Shown here: positions 43,694 to 51,689 of the stretch, one piece after another
Position numbering within the stretch: position 1 is the first letter of the stretch
Layout of the letters: every line of letters starts with the position of its first letter
NCBI RefSeq assembly: GCF_001679485.1
Contig: NZ_LZOZ01000001.1
Location: 176,585 to 240,584 of the forward strand
Length of the DNA stretch: 64,000 nt
DNA from: Haemophilus sp. CCUG 60358
Lineage (GTDB): Bacteria > Pseudomonadota > Gammaproteobacteria > Enterobacterales > Pasteurellaceae
Direction: 5' to 3'
Program-made: the position numbers and the translations under genes
Notes under the pieces: model-generated
Databases searched by the model: none
The model's input: only the letters and a program-made list of their open reading frames with translations
Told to the model about the DNA's origin: nothing

Positions 43694-44545
43694 ATGCTTA
43701 CGATTACCACTTGTAAAACGTATCCTTCGGTCCCTCAAAATCTTATTCCTGTTCAAACACAACTTTCTAATCAAGGTATTCCTACTCAATTTTTGCCTTG
43801 GCAAGAAACATTACAGAGTCATTTTATTCTGCCTTTAGCAGCATGGGATTATGCGAATTTCTACAATGAATTTATTCAATGGATGAAACAGCATAAGAAT
43901 GCGTTCATCAATCCTGCGGAATTAATGTTATGGAATAGCCATAAAGGCTATCTATGTGATTTGCAGAATTGGGGCATCAATGTTATTCCAACCCTTATTT
44001 GTTCAGCAAAAACATCTGAAATTTTGACCGCACTTGAACGCCAAGATTGGCCTGAATTTGTTATTAAACCCGCTGTAGGGCAAAGTGGTAATTTGGTGAC
44101 AAAACTCAAACAAGGTGAAGCATTCCCCGATCTTTTTGCGTATGGTGAGCAAGTTGTGTTACAGCCGTTTATTCCTGAAGTAGCCACAAATGGTGAAACC
44201 AGTTTGATTTTTTTCAATGGCGTATTTAGCCATGCTATTCGCCGACAGCCACCTCAAAATGAATGGCGAGCGAATTCACAATATAAAGTTGAAATTGTCC
44301 CTGTTGAGGTTGATCGTCATATTATTGAAACAGCACGCTATGTTTTACATAAATTGCCAGAGATGCCTGTCTATGCGCGAGTAGATGGAACGATTATTAA
44401 CAATATATTTTTATTGAATGAATTAGAGTTGATTGAGCCTGCGTTATATTTAGATCGTTGGGATGGGGTGACAGAGCGATTTGTGGATGTGTTAAGAGAT
44501 TTTATACATCTAACTTCTAGTAGGTATGAGGAGAAATTTAAGTGA
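43694..44545 (+). CDS. ATP-grasp domain protein of unknown substrate
   Basis: A 283-residue soluble protein. The central and C-terminal parts look like an ATP-grasp ligase fold: FVIKPAVGQSGNLVTKL near residue 122 (phosphate-binding lysine and glycine loop), VVLQPFIPEVATNGETSLIFFNG near 152-174 (ATP-binding and acidic residues, cited in part), YARVDGTI near 233 and ELELIEPALYLD near 249 for the metal ligands. This resembles the DcsG/RimK-like group that joins carboxylates to amines. The product and partner are unknown. Stop TGA overlaps the start GTG of the following broken gene. Confidence 0.72.
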   Translation: MLTITTCKTYPSVPQNLIPVQTQLSNQGIPTQFLPWQETLQSHFILPLAAWDYANFYNEFIQWMKQHKNAFINPAELMLWNSHKGYLCDLQNWGINVIPTLICSAKTSEILTALERQDWPEFVIKPAVGQSGNLVTKLKQGEAFPDLFAYGEQVVLQPFIPEVATNGETSLIFFNGVFSHAIRRQPPQNEWRANSQYKVEIVPVEVDRHIIETARYVLHKLPEMPVYARVDGTIINNIFLLNELELIEPALYLDRWDGVTERFVDVLRDFIHLTSSRYEEKFK

Positions 44546-44912
44546 GTAAAATATTGAAATTTTCATTTCTATCTTGTTTCTTTATTTTCCTCTTATATAC
44601 CTTAAGTAATGGTTATGTACATAAGGAACAGAATGATAAAAAAAGCAAGATATTTATAGTCTTGTGTTGGATAAGTATAAAGAGAGGATTGTTGATATAT
44701 CTGATAGTAACAGAATATATGCATCAGTAACATTCACTATAAAAGAGACTAATTATAATGAGTTAAATGATTTTATATTATCTCTAGGGTTTATTAAGGT
44801 AGGTGATAGAGATTATTGTAAAGATAAGCAATATATGGGCATGAATTTTTATGATGGGGTATTTTATTTAAAATATTTTTATCCTGATACAGACACATGC
44901 ATTATTAAATAA
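44542..44912 (+). pseudogene. Small secreted or membrane-anchored protein, frame broken at an A7 tract
   Basis: The first frame (GTG 44542, overlapping the ATP-grasp stop) encodes a hydrophobic N terminus, MSKILKFSFLSCFFIFLLYT, then polar sequence to 44637. At the A7 run 44638-44644 the frame goes out; the -1 frame continues KQDIYSLVLDKYKERIVD and runs to the stop at 44910-44912. With eight A residues the gene would be one frame of about 123 residues. It may be a mutation, a phase-variable switch, a programmed slip or a sequencing error. Base composition is more AT-rich than its neighbours. I do not recognise the family. Confidence 0.6.
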
Positions 44913-44954
44913 ATCTAGGTATATTTTAAAGGTATAGCATTAAATTAGCTTTAT

Positions 44955-44986
44955 AAAAAACCTTACTTTTTACAGTAAGGTTTTTT
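44955..44986. terminator. Bidirectional terminator before the lipoprotein gene
   Basis: AAAAAACCTTACT (44955-44967) and AGTAAGGTTTTTT (44974-44986) form a perfect 13-bp stem with A and T runs, usable from both sides. Confidence 0.88.
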
Positions 44987-45002
44987 CATCTTTAACGCTT
45001 AA

Positions 45003-45599
45003 TTACTTCGCAGCTGGAGCAGCTGGTGCTGCAGGCGCAAATTTTTGTGCTAAATCAGCACCGTCTTTTTGTAATTTAGCTACTGCAGCTTGTAGTTTTT
45101 CAACTTTAGCTTGGTGAGCTTTAGTTTGTTCTTCAGTTGGTGCTTTAGTTGCTAAGTTTAATTGATCAACTAACAATTCGCTTGATAATGTAAGCACTTC
45201 TTTATTTTGATCTTTGATGCTTTTCACTGAAGGTGAAGCAACTTCTAATTTATCTAAGCTTACGATAGTATCTTCAATAGTTTTGTTGAAAGTTTTGATT
45301 GCTTCTTCAATTTTCTTGTCATCTTTTGCTTGAACCGCAGCAGTTAAATCAGATTGAAGTTTTTGTTGTGCAGCCATTTGTGCTTGAGTTTGTTGGGTAT
45401 TCCACTCAAGTAATTTGTTGTAGTCTGCTTGTTCTTGAGCAGGCGTCGCTTCAGCTGGTTTTGCTGCTTCTTGTTTAGCTTCTGGTGCAGGCTGAGTAGT
45501 TTCAGTTTTTGCCGGAGCTGGTTTATCTGCTGGTTTATCACAAGCAGTTAAGAATAATGCAAATAATGCAGTTGCGCTGATTTTAGTGAATTTGTTCAT
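45003..45599 (-). CDS. Putative lipoprotein with Pro/Ala-rich linker and helical domain
   Basis: A 198-residue protein with lipobox LFLTAC (Cys20), a low-complexity Pro/Ala/Glu/Lys linker (about residues 22-57), and a Gln/Lys-rich, probably coiled-coil helical domain (60-185), ending APAAPAAPAAK. The start is ATG 45597-45599 with AAAGGATTG upstream. No enzymatic motif is visible; I do not recognise the family. It has its own terminators on both sides, so it is likely a separate transcript from the iron-uptake operon upstream. Confidence 0.75.
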   Translation of the reverse strand: MNKFTKISATALFALFLTACDKPADKPAPAKTETTQPAPEAKQEAAKPAEATPAQEQADYNKLLEWNTQQTQAQMAAQQKLQSDLTAAVQAKDDKKIEEAIKTFNKTIEDTIVSLDKLEVASPSVKSIKDQNKEVLTLSSELLVDQLNLATKAPTEEQTKAHQAKVEKLQAAVAKLQKDGADLAQKFAPAAPAAPAAK

Positions 45600-45619
45600 A
45601 AACAATCCTTTATTAATAT

Positions 45620-45649
45620 AAAAAAATTTCTTAGCTTGAAAAAACTAAG
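45620..45649 (-). terminator. Weak terminator at the end of the iron-uptake operon
   Basis: Minus-strand CTTAG and CTAAG (5-bp stem, 45630-45649) followed by AAATTTTTTTAT. The stem is short, so some readthrough into the lipoprotein gene is plausible. Confidence 0.4.
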
Positions 45650-45699
45650 CCCTCTTTTAGACTTCCTATTTTAAAATTAGTTTCGATAAATATCAAAAT

Positions 45700-46023
45700 T
45701 TATTTTAGTGTTTGAATATATTCACTTAAATTATGAATATCTTGCTCGCTTAAACGTTGTTTTGCAGGGCTTCCTGCACCAGTAATATTTCCCGCTTTTC
45801 GTTCTGAAAGTGCGGTTGAAATTTCTTCTGGTTTTAGTTGATTAATAATTTTTGACTCACCCATTGCTGGTTTTTCGCCTTGTTTCCCATGACAAGTAGC
45901 ACAAGAGCGTTTATATACCTTTTCAGCTTTCACTAAGTCAGCTTCGGCAGAAAGCGCGGGTGTGGCAAATAAAAAGCCTAAAACGGGTAAAAGTGTAGAG
46001 AGTAAGTAAATTCGTTTTTGCAT
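45700..46023 (-). CDS. Small c-type cytochrome
   Basis: A 107-residue precursor with a signal peptide (to about residue 26, PALSA-EAD) and one class I heme motif CATCH (Cys41, Cys44, His45). The distal axial ligand is unclear: no obvious Met lies in the usual place, although MGESK is near 54. Last gene of the Ftr1/P19 operon, 5 bp after the thioredoxin-like gene. In Campylobacter-type P19 operons this position is taken by thioredoxin-like proteins, so a cytochrome suggests a role in electron transfer for periplasmic iron redox (inference). Confidence 0.82.
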   Translation of the reverse strand: MQKRIYLLSTLLPVLGFLFATPALSAEADLVKAEKVYKRSCATCHGKQGEKPAMGESKIINQLKPEEISTALSERKAGNITGAGSPAKQRLSEQDIHNLSEYIQTLK

Positions 46024-46028
46024 TTTGG

Positions 46029-46508
46029 CTAGCCTTTAAATAATCTATCTAAATCTTCTGCGGGAATCGCCCCTTCATATTTAGCCTGAATATTGCCTTC
46101 AGGTGTGATCACAAAGCTTGTTGGCGTGCCGATAAGCTGATAGCGTTCTGCTGTGATTTTTAATTGGTCTTTGATAACTGGCAACGTAAGCTGACGTTTG
46201 GCGACTACAGCCTTGGTATCCACTTTATCCCCATCTACGTTAATAGCGATAAGTTGAACCTTATTTGGATTAGCTTCAGCCAATTTTTCAAATTCTTTTA
46301 ACTCAGCGACACATCGACCACAGGTTTCAGACCAGAATGTCAGTAAGCGAGTGCCTTTCCAATCCTCAAGTTTCACTTCTTTACCTTGTAAATCATAGGC
46401 TGCAATATCTGGTGCTTTTTGACCAATTGCAGCAACCTCATCTTTACAAGAAACACTGCCGAAAATGACCGCACTTATGGCGAGTAGTTTTACGAATTTA
46501 TTTTTCAT
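46029..46508 (-). CDS. TlpA/ResA-like thioredoxin lipoprotein
   Basis: A 159-residue protein with a probable lipobox GSVSC (Cys21) and a thioredoxin fold: FWSETCGRCVAEL carries the CxxC pair Cys63 and Cys66, and the cis-proline loop is GTPTSFVI near 130. It faces the periplasm. Similar thioredoxin-like genes (cj1664/cj1665 type) accompany P19 systems. The start overlaps the ATPase gene end by 11 bp. Its partner is unknown; candidates are the DUF2318 Cys-rich protein or the cytochrome. Confidence 0.85.
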   Translation of the reverse strand: MKNKFVKLLAISAVIFGSVSCKDEVAAIGQKAPDIAAYDLQGKEVKLEDWKGTRLLTFWSETCGRCVAELKEFEKLAEANPNKVQLIAINVDGDKVDTKAVVAKRQLTLPVIKDQLKITAERYQLIGTPTSFVITPEGNIQAKYEGAIPAEDLDRLFKG

Positions 46509-47169
46509 TAATGTCCTCTTTTACAAATTTTCCGTGATGGAGATAAATAACACGATCGGTTAACTCACCCAATTCAGGATTGTGTGTAACCATAACGATG
46601 GTTCTACCTTGGCGATTTAATTCTTGTAGTAAATCCAGTACAAGCGCTTCATTTTTTTCGTCAAGGTTACCCGTAGGTTCATCGGCAAAAATAACAGGCG
46701 GCTGGTTCACTAATGCGCGAGCAATACACACGCGTTGTTGTTCGCCTCCAGAAAGTTGGCTTGGACGGTGATCAATACGATGACCTAATCCCACTTGTTC
46801 AAGCACCGCTTTAGCCGCTGCTTCATCAATCACACTGTGATAGTGCTGTGCTAGCATCACATTTTCAAGTGCGGTCAAATAAGGGATCAAATGGAATTGT
46901 TGGAAGACTAGACCAATTTTTTCTGCACGAAAACGCTGACGACCCACTTCATCTAGTTGTGCCGCATCAACGCCGTCTAAAATCACTTTACCTTCACTGG
47001 CGGTATCTAAGCCAGTCAGAATATTCATGAGTGTGGTTTTACCTGAACCCGATGCGCCCATGATGGCAATAAACTCACCTTGGCGAATTTGAATATTAAT
47101 ATCTTCTAAAGCAGTGACTTGCCCGAATCGTTTATATAAATGTTGCGTTTCAATCACAAATTCACTCAT
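46498..47169 (-). CDS. ABC transporter ATPase, MacB/LolD type
   Basis: A 223-residue ATPase: Walker A GASGSGKTTLM near residue 38, signature LSGGEQQR near 140, Walker B VIFADEPTGNLD near 160. The LolD/MacB subclass works with FtsX-type permeases, two of which are directly upstream. In P19 loci the ABC set is thought to support iron uptake rather than import a solute in the classical way. Start ATG at 47167-47169 is one base after the permease stop. Confidence 0.9.
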   Translation of the reverse strand: MSEFVIETQHLYKRFGQVTALEDINIQIRQGEFIAIMGASGSGKTTLMNILTGLDTASEGKVILDGVDAAQLDEVGRQRFRAEKIGLVFQQFHLIPYLTALENVMLAQHYHSVIDEAAAKAVLEQVGLGHRIDHRPSQLSGGEQQRVCIARALVNQPPVIFADEPTGNLDEKNEALVLDLLQELNRQGRTIVMVTHNPELGELTDRVIYLHHGKFVKEDINEK

Positions 47170-47170
47170 T

Positions 47171-48304
47171 TTATTCCCCTTTTAACACATTTGCGGTTTG
47201 GATATTTAAAGCGCGTTTGGTTGGTACAATCACCGCAATAAAGGCAACCAATAACGATAAGACGATAGTAATTGGAATAACCGGCAGACGCATATCAATA
47301 TAAGATTTGAATACGGTTAATCCAAGTAGTTGTGCCAAGATGTAGCCGAGAATCAGTCCCGCGACAATTGCGCAAAGTGCAATGATCAGAATCTCGGTAC
47401 TAATTTGCTTAATGATGTCACTTTGTTTGGCACCTAAGGCTTTTTGTAGTGCAAATTCTTTTGCTCGCTCACCAACAATCGCAATTAACGTGGTGTTCAC
47501 ACAAAGGGTGGCGAGAATCAAAATGACTAATGAGATTAAGCCCATCAATCCTTTGATTTTATCTAAAATCTGCCCTTCAGAAGCTGAGACTTTTCGAATT
47601 GGGCGGGCAGTTAGATCGGGTTGACTTTGCATAATGTCTTGGGCAAATTGTGCGACGTTACCTTGTTCATTTTTGACATTGAGCAAGGCGTTGTTTGCCA
47701 ATCCTTCTTTATCCAACCAACTTTGTGCAAATTCTAAGCTGACGATTAACATGTTATCTGTGGCATCGCCCGCCTCAACAATCGCTTTAATCGTGAATTC
47801 ATGCTTTTCAACAGCATTTTTAGAAAGCTTTAATTTACTTCCAACGCCTAAATTAAGGCGTTCAGCTAAGGTTTTACCAATCATGGCATTGCGATCGTCA
47901 AAATTGACATTAATAGCTGACCCGGTAATTTGCCAATAAGGCGCGAGAACATGCATATCTTCAAACCACACGCCCATAATAACGATTTTTTCTAAATCAC
48001 TTCGCGCTACGCCATATAAATAAGGGCTGGCTGCTGTGATGAAATTATCCGGTGCATGATGAAGAATTTGCTTTAATTGGAGCTCTTTCATCAAACCACC
48101 ATTGGCCGCACCAATGTAAAAGTTTGCCCCAAAGGTACGGAGCTCTTGGCTCATTTTGGTATTAATATCAAAATATACTGCTGCCATTGCGGTAACAATA
48201 GACGCACCGACAGTCAACGCAGAGAAGATAATAAATACCCGTTGTAAACGTAGGCGTAATGCTTGGAAGATTAAACGCCAAAACATACTTTTATTGGCGG
48301 CCAT
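47171..48304 (-). CDS. FtsX-like ABC permease (P19 locus, second)
   Basis: A 377-residue MacB/FtsX-type permease: one N-terminal helix (VFIIFSALTVGASIVTAMAA), a periplasmic domain (about 55-240) and three C-terminal helices, with the coupling motif REFALQKALGAK-like KEFALQKALGAK near 290. ATG 48304 follows GGAGGT and overlaps the upstream permease by 14 bp; a later ATG at 48286 is possible. Longer frames upstream lie in the neighbouring gene. Homologous to the other permease in the pair. Confidence 0.87.
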   Translation of the reverse strand: MAANKSMFWRLIFQALRLRLQRVFIIFSALTVGASIVTAMAAVYFDINTKMSQELRTFGANFYIGAANGGLMKELQLKQILHHAPDNFITAASPYLYGVARSDLEKIVIMGVWFEDMHVLAPYWQITGSAINVNFDDRNAMIGKTLAERLNLGVGSKLKLSKNAVEKHEFTIKAIVEAGDATDNMLIVSLEFAQSWLDKEGLANNALLNVKNEQGNVAQFAQDIMQSQPDLTARPIRKVSASEGQILDKIKGLMGLISLVILILATLCVNTTLIAIVGERAKEFALQKALGAKQSDIIKQISTEILIIALCAIVAGLILGYILAQLLGLTVFKSYIDMRLPVIPITIVLSLLVAFIAVIVPTKRALNIQTANVLKGE

Positions 48305-49631
48305 ACAGCACCTCCACAGGGTAAAGTTTGGCAATACGATGGGCTGGGAACCAAGTGCCCACCACAGCAATTAAAATAGACAGCATTAATACGCAAGGGA
48401 TTACAATCCAAGCAAAACTTAGCGGAACGCCAAATAGGGCCGAACCAATAAATCTTGCTAAGACCCAACCAGCAATACAACCAAGCGAACCACCAATTAA
48501 GGCACTGATAATGGCTTCGCAATAAAATAATAAGGCGATTTGCCATTGGTATGCGCCTAAGGCTTTCATCAGACCAATTTCTTTTGAACGCTCAATGATC
48601 CCAGTACTCATTAATGAGGCAATGCCCATAGCAGCGGCGATTAAGGCAGCAAGAGTCACGACAGCAAGCAATAACTGGATTTTACCAATGACGACACCTT
48701 CTGACGCCGCAACCTGCCAAATTGGGCGAACAATGGCACCAGAAATGGCTTCTTCTAACTGATGTGAAATAGACGAAACATAAGCTGTACAATACCAACG
48801 ATCGTACTCTTCGGCATCTAACGCATCGGTATTGGCTCGCGCTTTACGAGAAAGGTCATTTTCAGGCACGGTAAGCGCAGAGACTTTAACTGATTGAATT
48901 TTCCCTTCTAAACCCAGTAATTTTTGTACAGCACTGAGTGGCATGACTAATTGATTATCTTCAGCACCACCTGTAGATAAAATACCGGTAATTTCAACCG
49001 CACTTTGATTATTAAGTTCATTATTTTGATAGTGAAGCTTGATTTTATCGCCTTGTTTTAGGCCAGTTCGTTGTGCTAATTGTTCACCAATGAGTGCAGG
49101 AATAAATTCACCTTCAGGCGTTTCAAGGTCGTTGACCCATTCCCCTTCAACATGCCAATAAGGACTAATAATTTTTTGCCCCGTATGGAAATCGTCTTCA
49201 TCTGGTACAGGAATGTTGTGATCGAAAAATGTACCAAGCACATTAATTTGTTCAAGTGCGGTCGATTTTTCATGCGTTTTTGCAGAAAGAATTTCTGCTT
49301 TTACATTTGCACTTAACAATGGAGCGAATCCCACGATGTTATTTCGCCAAAAAATATCTTTAATATTCGGCAGTTCTTTTTCATCAAGGAAATCTTGGCT
49401 GCTTAAATCAGTGTTATGACTGAGTTCGCCAGGCAAGGCTGCATTGCTTGCAGGCTCAACCAAAATATTAGCACCATAAGATTTCAGCTCTTTCGCCATC
49501 TTGTCACCAATATCAATGGATACCGCCAAGAGTGCAGAGACTAAGCCAGCCGCTAAGAAAATAGTAATAACGGCTAACAGTTTACGTTTAATGCTAAAAC
49601 GCCAAGATTGGAATAACATTCTTGCTAGCAT
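48291..49631 (-). CDS. FtsX-like ABC permease (P19 locus, first)
   Basis: A 446-residue FtsX-type permease with N-terminal helix (LLAVITIFLAAGLVSALLA), a large periplasmic domain (about 45-310) that holds a Cys (WYCTAY near 270), and three C-terminal helices with KEIGLMKALGAYQW near 350. It shares one base with the DUF2318-YHS gene stop (TAATG). Probably forms a heterodimer with the next permease. USS near 49255. Confidence 0.87.
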   Translation of the reverse strand: MLARMLFQSWRFSIKRKLLAVITIFLAAGLVSALLAVSIDIGDKMAKELKSYGANILVEPASNAALPGELSHNTDLSSQDFLDEKELPNIKDIFWRNNIVGFAPLLSANVKAEILSAKTHEKSTALEQINVLGTFFDHNIPVPDEDDFHTGQKIISPYWHVEGEWVNDLETPEGEFIPALIGEQLAQRTGLKQGDKIKLHYQNNELNNQSAVEITGILSTGGAEDNQLVMPLSAVQKLLGLEGKIQSVKVSALTVPENDLSRKARANTDALDAEEYDRWYCTAYVSSISHQLEEAISGAIVRPIWQVAASEGVVIGKIQLLLAVVTLAALIAAAMGIASLMSTGIIERSKEIGLMKALGAYQWQIALLFYCEAIISALIGGSLGCIAGWVLARFIGSALFGVPLSFAWIVIPCVLMLSILIAVVGTWFPAHRIAKLYPVEVLYGRQ

Positions 49632-51025
49632 TATTCCCCCTTACCTAAATATTTTTCAGGGTTATCACGGAATAAATCGAGGTTTTTCTCGCTTTCAAAG
49701 AAGTAAGTTTTACCTTCATAATTGTATTTGTGCTCCGTTTTAGTATTTTTCATTTGGGTGCCACTAATCGGATCTTTTACATCGATTTCAACAATCGTGC
49801 TAAATAAATTCAGCCCTTCTTCTAAGCCGGTTCGATTAATGAGAATTTCAGCCTCAGTTTGTTGCCAATCCTCAATCGGTACAGGATTACAGCCACCCGG
49901 TTTACCAATAGATGGAATAAACATATGTACGCCACAACCAACACAAACCACTTGGTTGCCTTCCATCACATAACCTTGGTCACCACAAAGCAAGCAGGCA
50001 TCAAATACCGCGGCTAGACTCAATTTGTCTGGCTGACGATTAATAACAAAGAAACGTACAGCTTTACCATCATCAGCAATCCAAACAAAACGGTGCAATT
50101 TGCCATCTTTTACTTGCTCAATTGGAATATGAACTTGTTGCTTTTCATCTAAGGTAACAGGAATTGCCTCTGAAAGTTGTGGAGGACGAGAAGCAATTTG
50201 CTCCCAATAAAGTTGCGTTGCAAAAGTAATTGCTAAAGCTAAATATCCCCAACCAAGTAAGTGAGAGGACGTACGTAATGCAGCTAATTTTTGGCGTTTT
50301 TCAATCGGTTCTTGTGTGGTATTAACTTGTTGCTTGCGTGATAAATGAATTTTGCCGTAAAAGATGGCAAGTACAACTAAGAGCAATGCTGCACAAATGT
50401 AATTTAACCAACGAGTGATTTCGCCTGATTTCGCAACAAAACTTAAACGAGGCTTGGTAAGCTCAAGCACCTGAAGTTTCATTAAAATTAATAAGAGTTC
50501 ACCGATAAGTGGAACAAGCAAGCAAACTAAGAGAAGGCTAATAGCACCTTTTAAAAGTGCGGTTGATTTTTGTTGTGTTTTTACCGCTTGTTTTAGAAGT
50601 AAATCGATCCAGCCTTGTAAGCATAAACAAAAAACAAAGGCAAAAATGACCGCACTTATATGTAAGATCGAATCGGTATTGATAACATCAGTAGAAACGA
50701 GGGCAGTAATATTAGGATCTTTTGCCCAGAAGCTTCCAGCGATGAGCATTAATACCGTTTGCCAAAAGGCAGGTAAGCGACCTTTGCCGAAAATTAAACA
50801 TAAGGCAAAGATAATCAATAGCGCTAATATCACCGCATTGACGATTAAATTGGTTATTTGTCCCGCAGGTAAACTAAGGCGCAGTACGATACCGGCAATA
50901 AAACCGAATAGGCTAAGCCAAATTATTTTTTTTGCACTTACAGTGGATTGTTTACTGTGATAAACACCGAGCAATAATGAAAAAGGTAAAAGTGCTTGAA
51001 GCAGGAAAGTAAAAAAATAATTCAT
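49631..51025 (-). CDS. DUF2318 membrane protein with C-terminal YHS domain
   Basis: A 464-residue protein with about eight membrane helices (residues 1-275), a periplasmic DUF2318 domain holding CLLCGDQGYVMEG near 350 and VVCVGCGVHMFIPS near 367 (two CxxC pairs plus His), then a YHS-type domain (about 415-464) starting DPISGTQM with YNYEGKTYFFESEKN following. DUF2318 proteins accompany P19/Ftr1 in Campylobacter (Cj1660 type). The Cys-rich part may bind iron, zinc or copper or take part in redox. Fusion to YHS, a small metal-binding fold, is notable. Confidence 0.82.
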   Translation of the reverse strand: MNYFFTFLLQALLPFSLLLGVYHSKQSTVSAKKIIWLSLFGFIAGIVLRLSLPAGQITNLIVNAVILALLIIFALCLIFGKGRLPAFWQTVLMLIAGSFWAKDPNITALVSTDVINTDSILHISAVIFAFVFCLCLQGWIDLLLKQAVKTQQKSTALLKGAISLLLVCLLVPLIGELLLILMKLQVLELTKPRLSFVAKSGEITRWLNYICAALLLVVLAIFYGKIHLSRKQQVNTTQEPIEKRQKLAALRTSSHLLGWGYLALAITFATQLYWEQIASRPPQLSEAIPVTLDEKQQVHIPIEQVKDGKLHRFVWIADDGKAVRFFVINRQPDKLSLAAVFDACLLCGDQGYVMEGNQVVCVGCGVHMFIPSIGKPGGCNPVPIEDWQQTEAEILINRTGLEEGLNLFSTIVEIDVKDPISGTQMKNTKTEHKYNYEGKTYFFESEKNLDLFRDNPEKYLGKGE

Positions 51026-51082
51026 AGTTTGACCATTTAATAGGATAAAACAGACGATATTTTAAGGTTAAATGAAATGCTA

Positions 51083-51113
51083 TTGCCTTCCCCTGACAAA
51101 CAAGGGAAGGCAA
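51083..51113 (-). promoter_or_regulatory. Hairpin between p19 and the DUF2318 gene
   Basis: TTGCCTTCCC (51083-51092) and GGGAAGGCAA (51104-51113) form a perfect 10-bp stem with 11-nt loop, with no T run after it on the minus strand. It may stabilise the upstream ftr1-p19 mRNA and lower expression of later genes. Confidence 0.65.
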
Positions 51114-51139
51114 GTGGTAAAATCAATATTTACCTGAGA

Positions 51140-51661
51140 TTATTTGATGCCAGTGAATTTGAATTCATAGCTTACATCAAATGGTTTCCACCAACGACCT
51201 ACACCCGTTTCAGAGTCGGTATGACGGTGCATGCCTGCTTTTGATGGAGGATCGATGTGGTAAGTTAATTTATAGTTACCCACGCCCATCATTTTCACGT
51301 TTGCACCATAGTGAGGACCGTCACCTGCTACCATTGGCATGAAAGTACCTTCTTGTTTTTCACCAGTATCGGTATTCACTAAAGTATAGTTGATAGTTAA
51401 GTAAGGCATCCATTCACCATCACCAAAGCCATTTTTGTTACCTTTTACTGCGTGGATATCCGCTTCTAAGTGGATATCTGATTTCGCAGCAGGTAAACCC
51501 ATGCCACGTGGTTCCATATCGATTGGTTTGAGATAAACCGCTGCAATTTCCATTTCATTCATGGTAACCGCTTCACCGATTGGGTACTCTTGGAATGCGT
51601 TTGCAGTAGACGCGGTAAAAATACCCGCAAATAATGCTGTTGCTAAAAGTGCTTTTTTCAT
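51140..51661 (-). CDS. P19/Tp34-family periplasmic iron-binding protein
   Basis: A 173-residue periplasmic protein, signal peptide to about residue 22 (TANA-FQEYPIG). P19 family features: EIAAVYLKPIDMEPRGMGL near residue 38-56 with Met residues, DIHLEADIHAVKGN near 61 with His/Glu, and KAGMHRHTD near 140 with the His pair expected at the copper/iron site. In Campylobacter P19 is a dimer binding copper and iron and is needed for growth at low iron. It is 28 bp after ftr1 and highly expressed in relatives; the hairpin after the stop fits that. Confidence 0.9.
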   Translation of the reverse strand: MKKALLATALFAGIFTASTANAFQEYPIGEAVTMNEMEIAAVYLKPIDMEPRGMGLPAAKSDIHLEADIHAVKGNKNGFGDGEWMPYLTINYTLVNTDTGEKQEGTFMPMVAGDGPHYGANVKMMGVGNYKLTYHIDPPSKAGMHRHTDSETGVGRWWKPFDVSYEFKFTGIK

Positions 51662-51689
51662 TGTTTTTCTCCTAAAGGATTGTTGGGTA

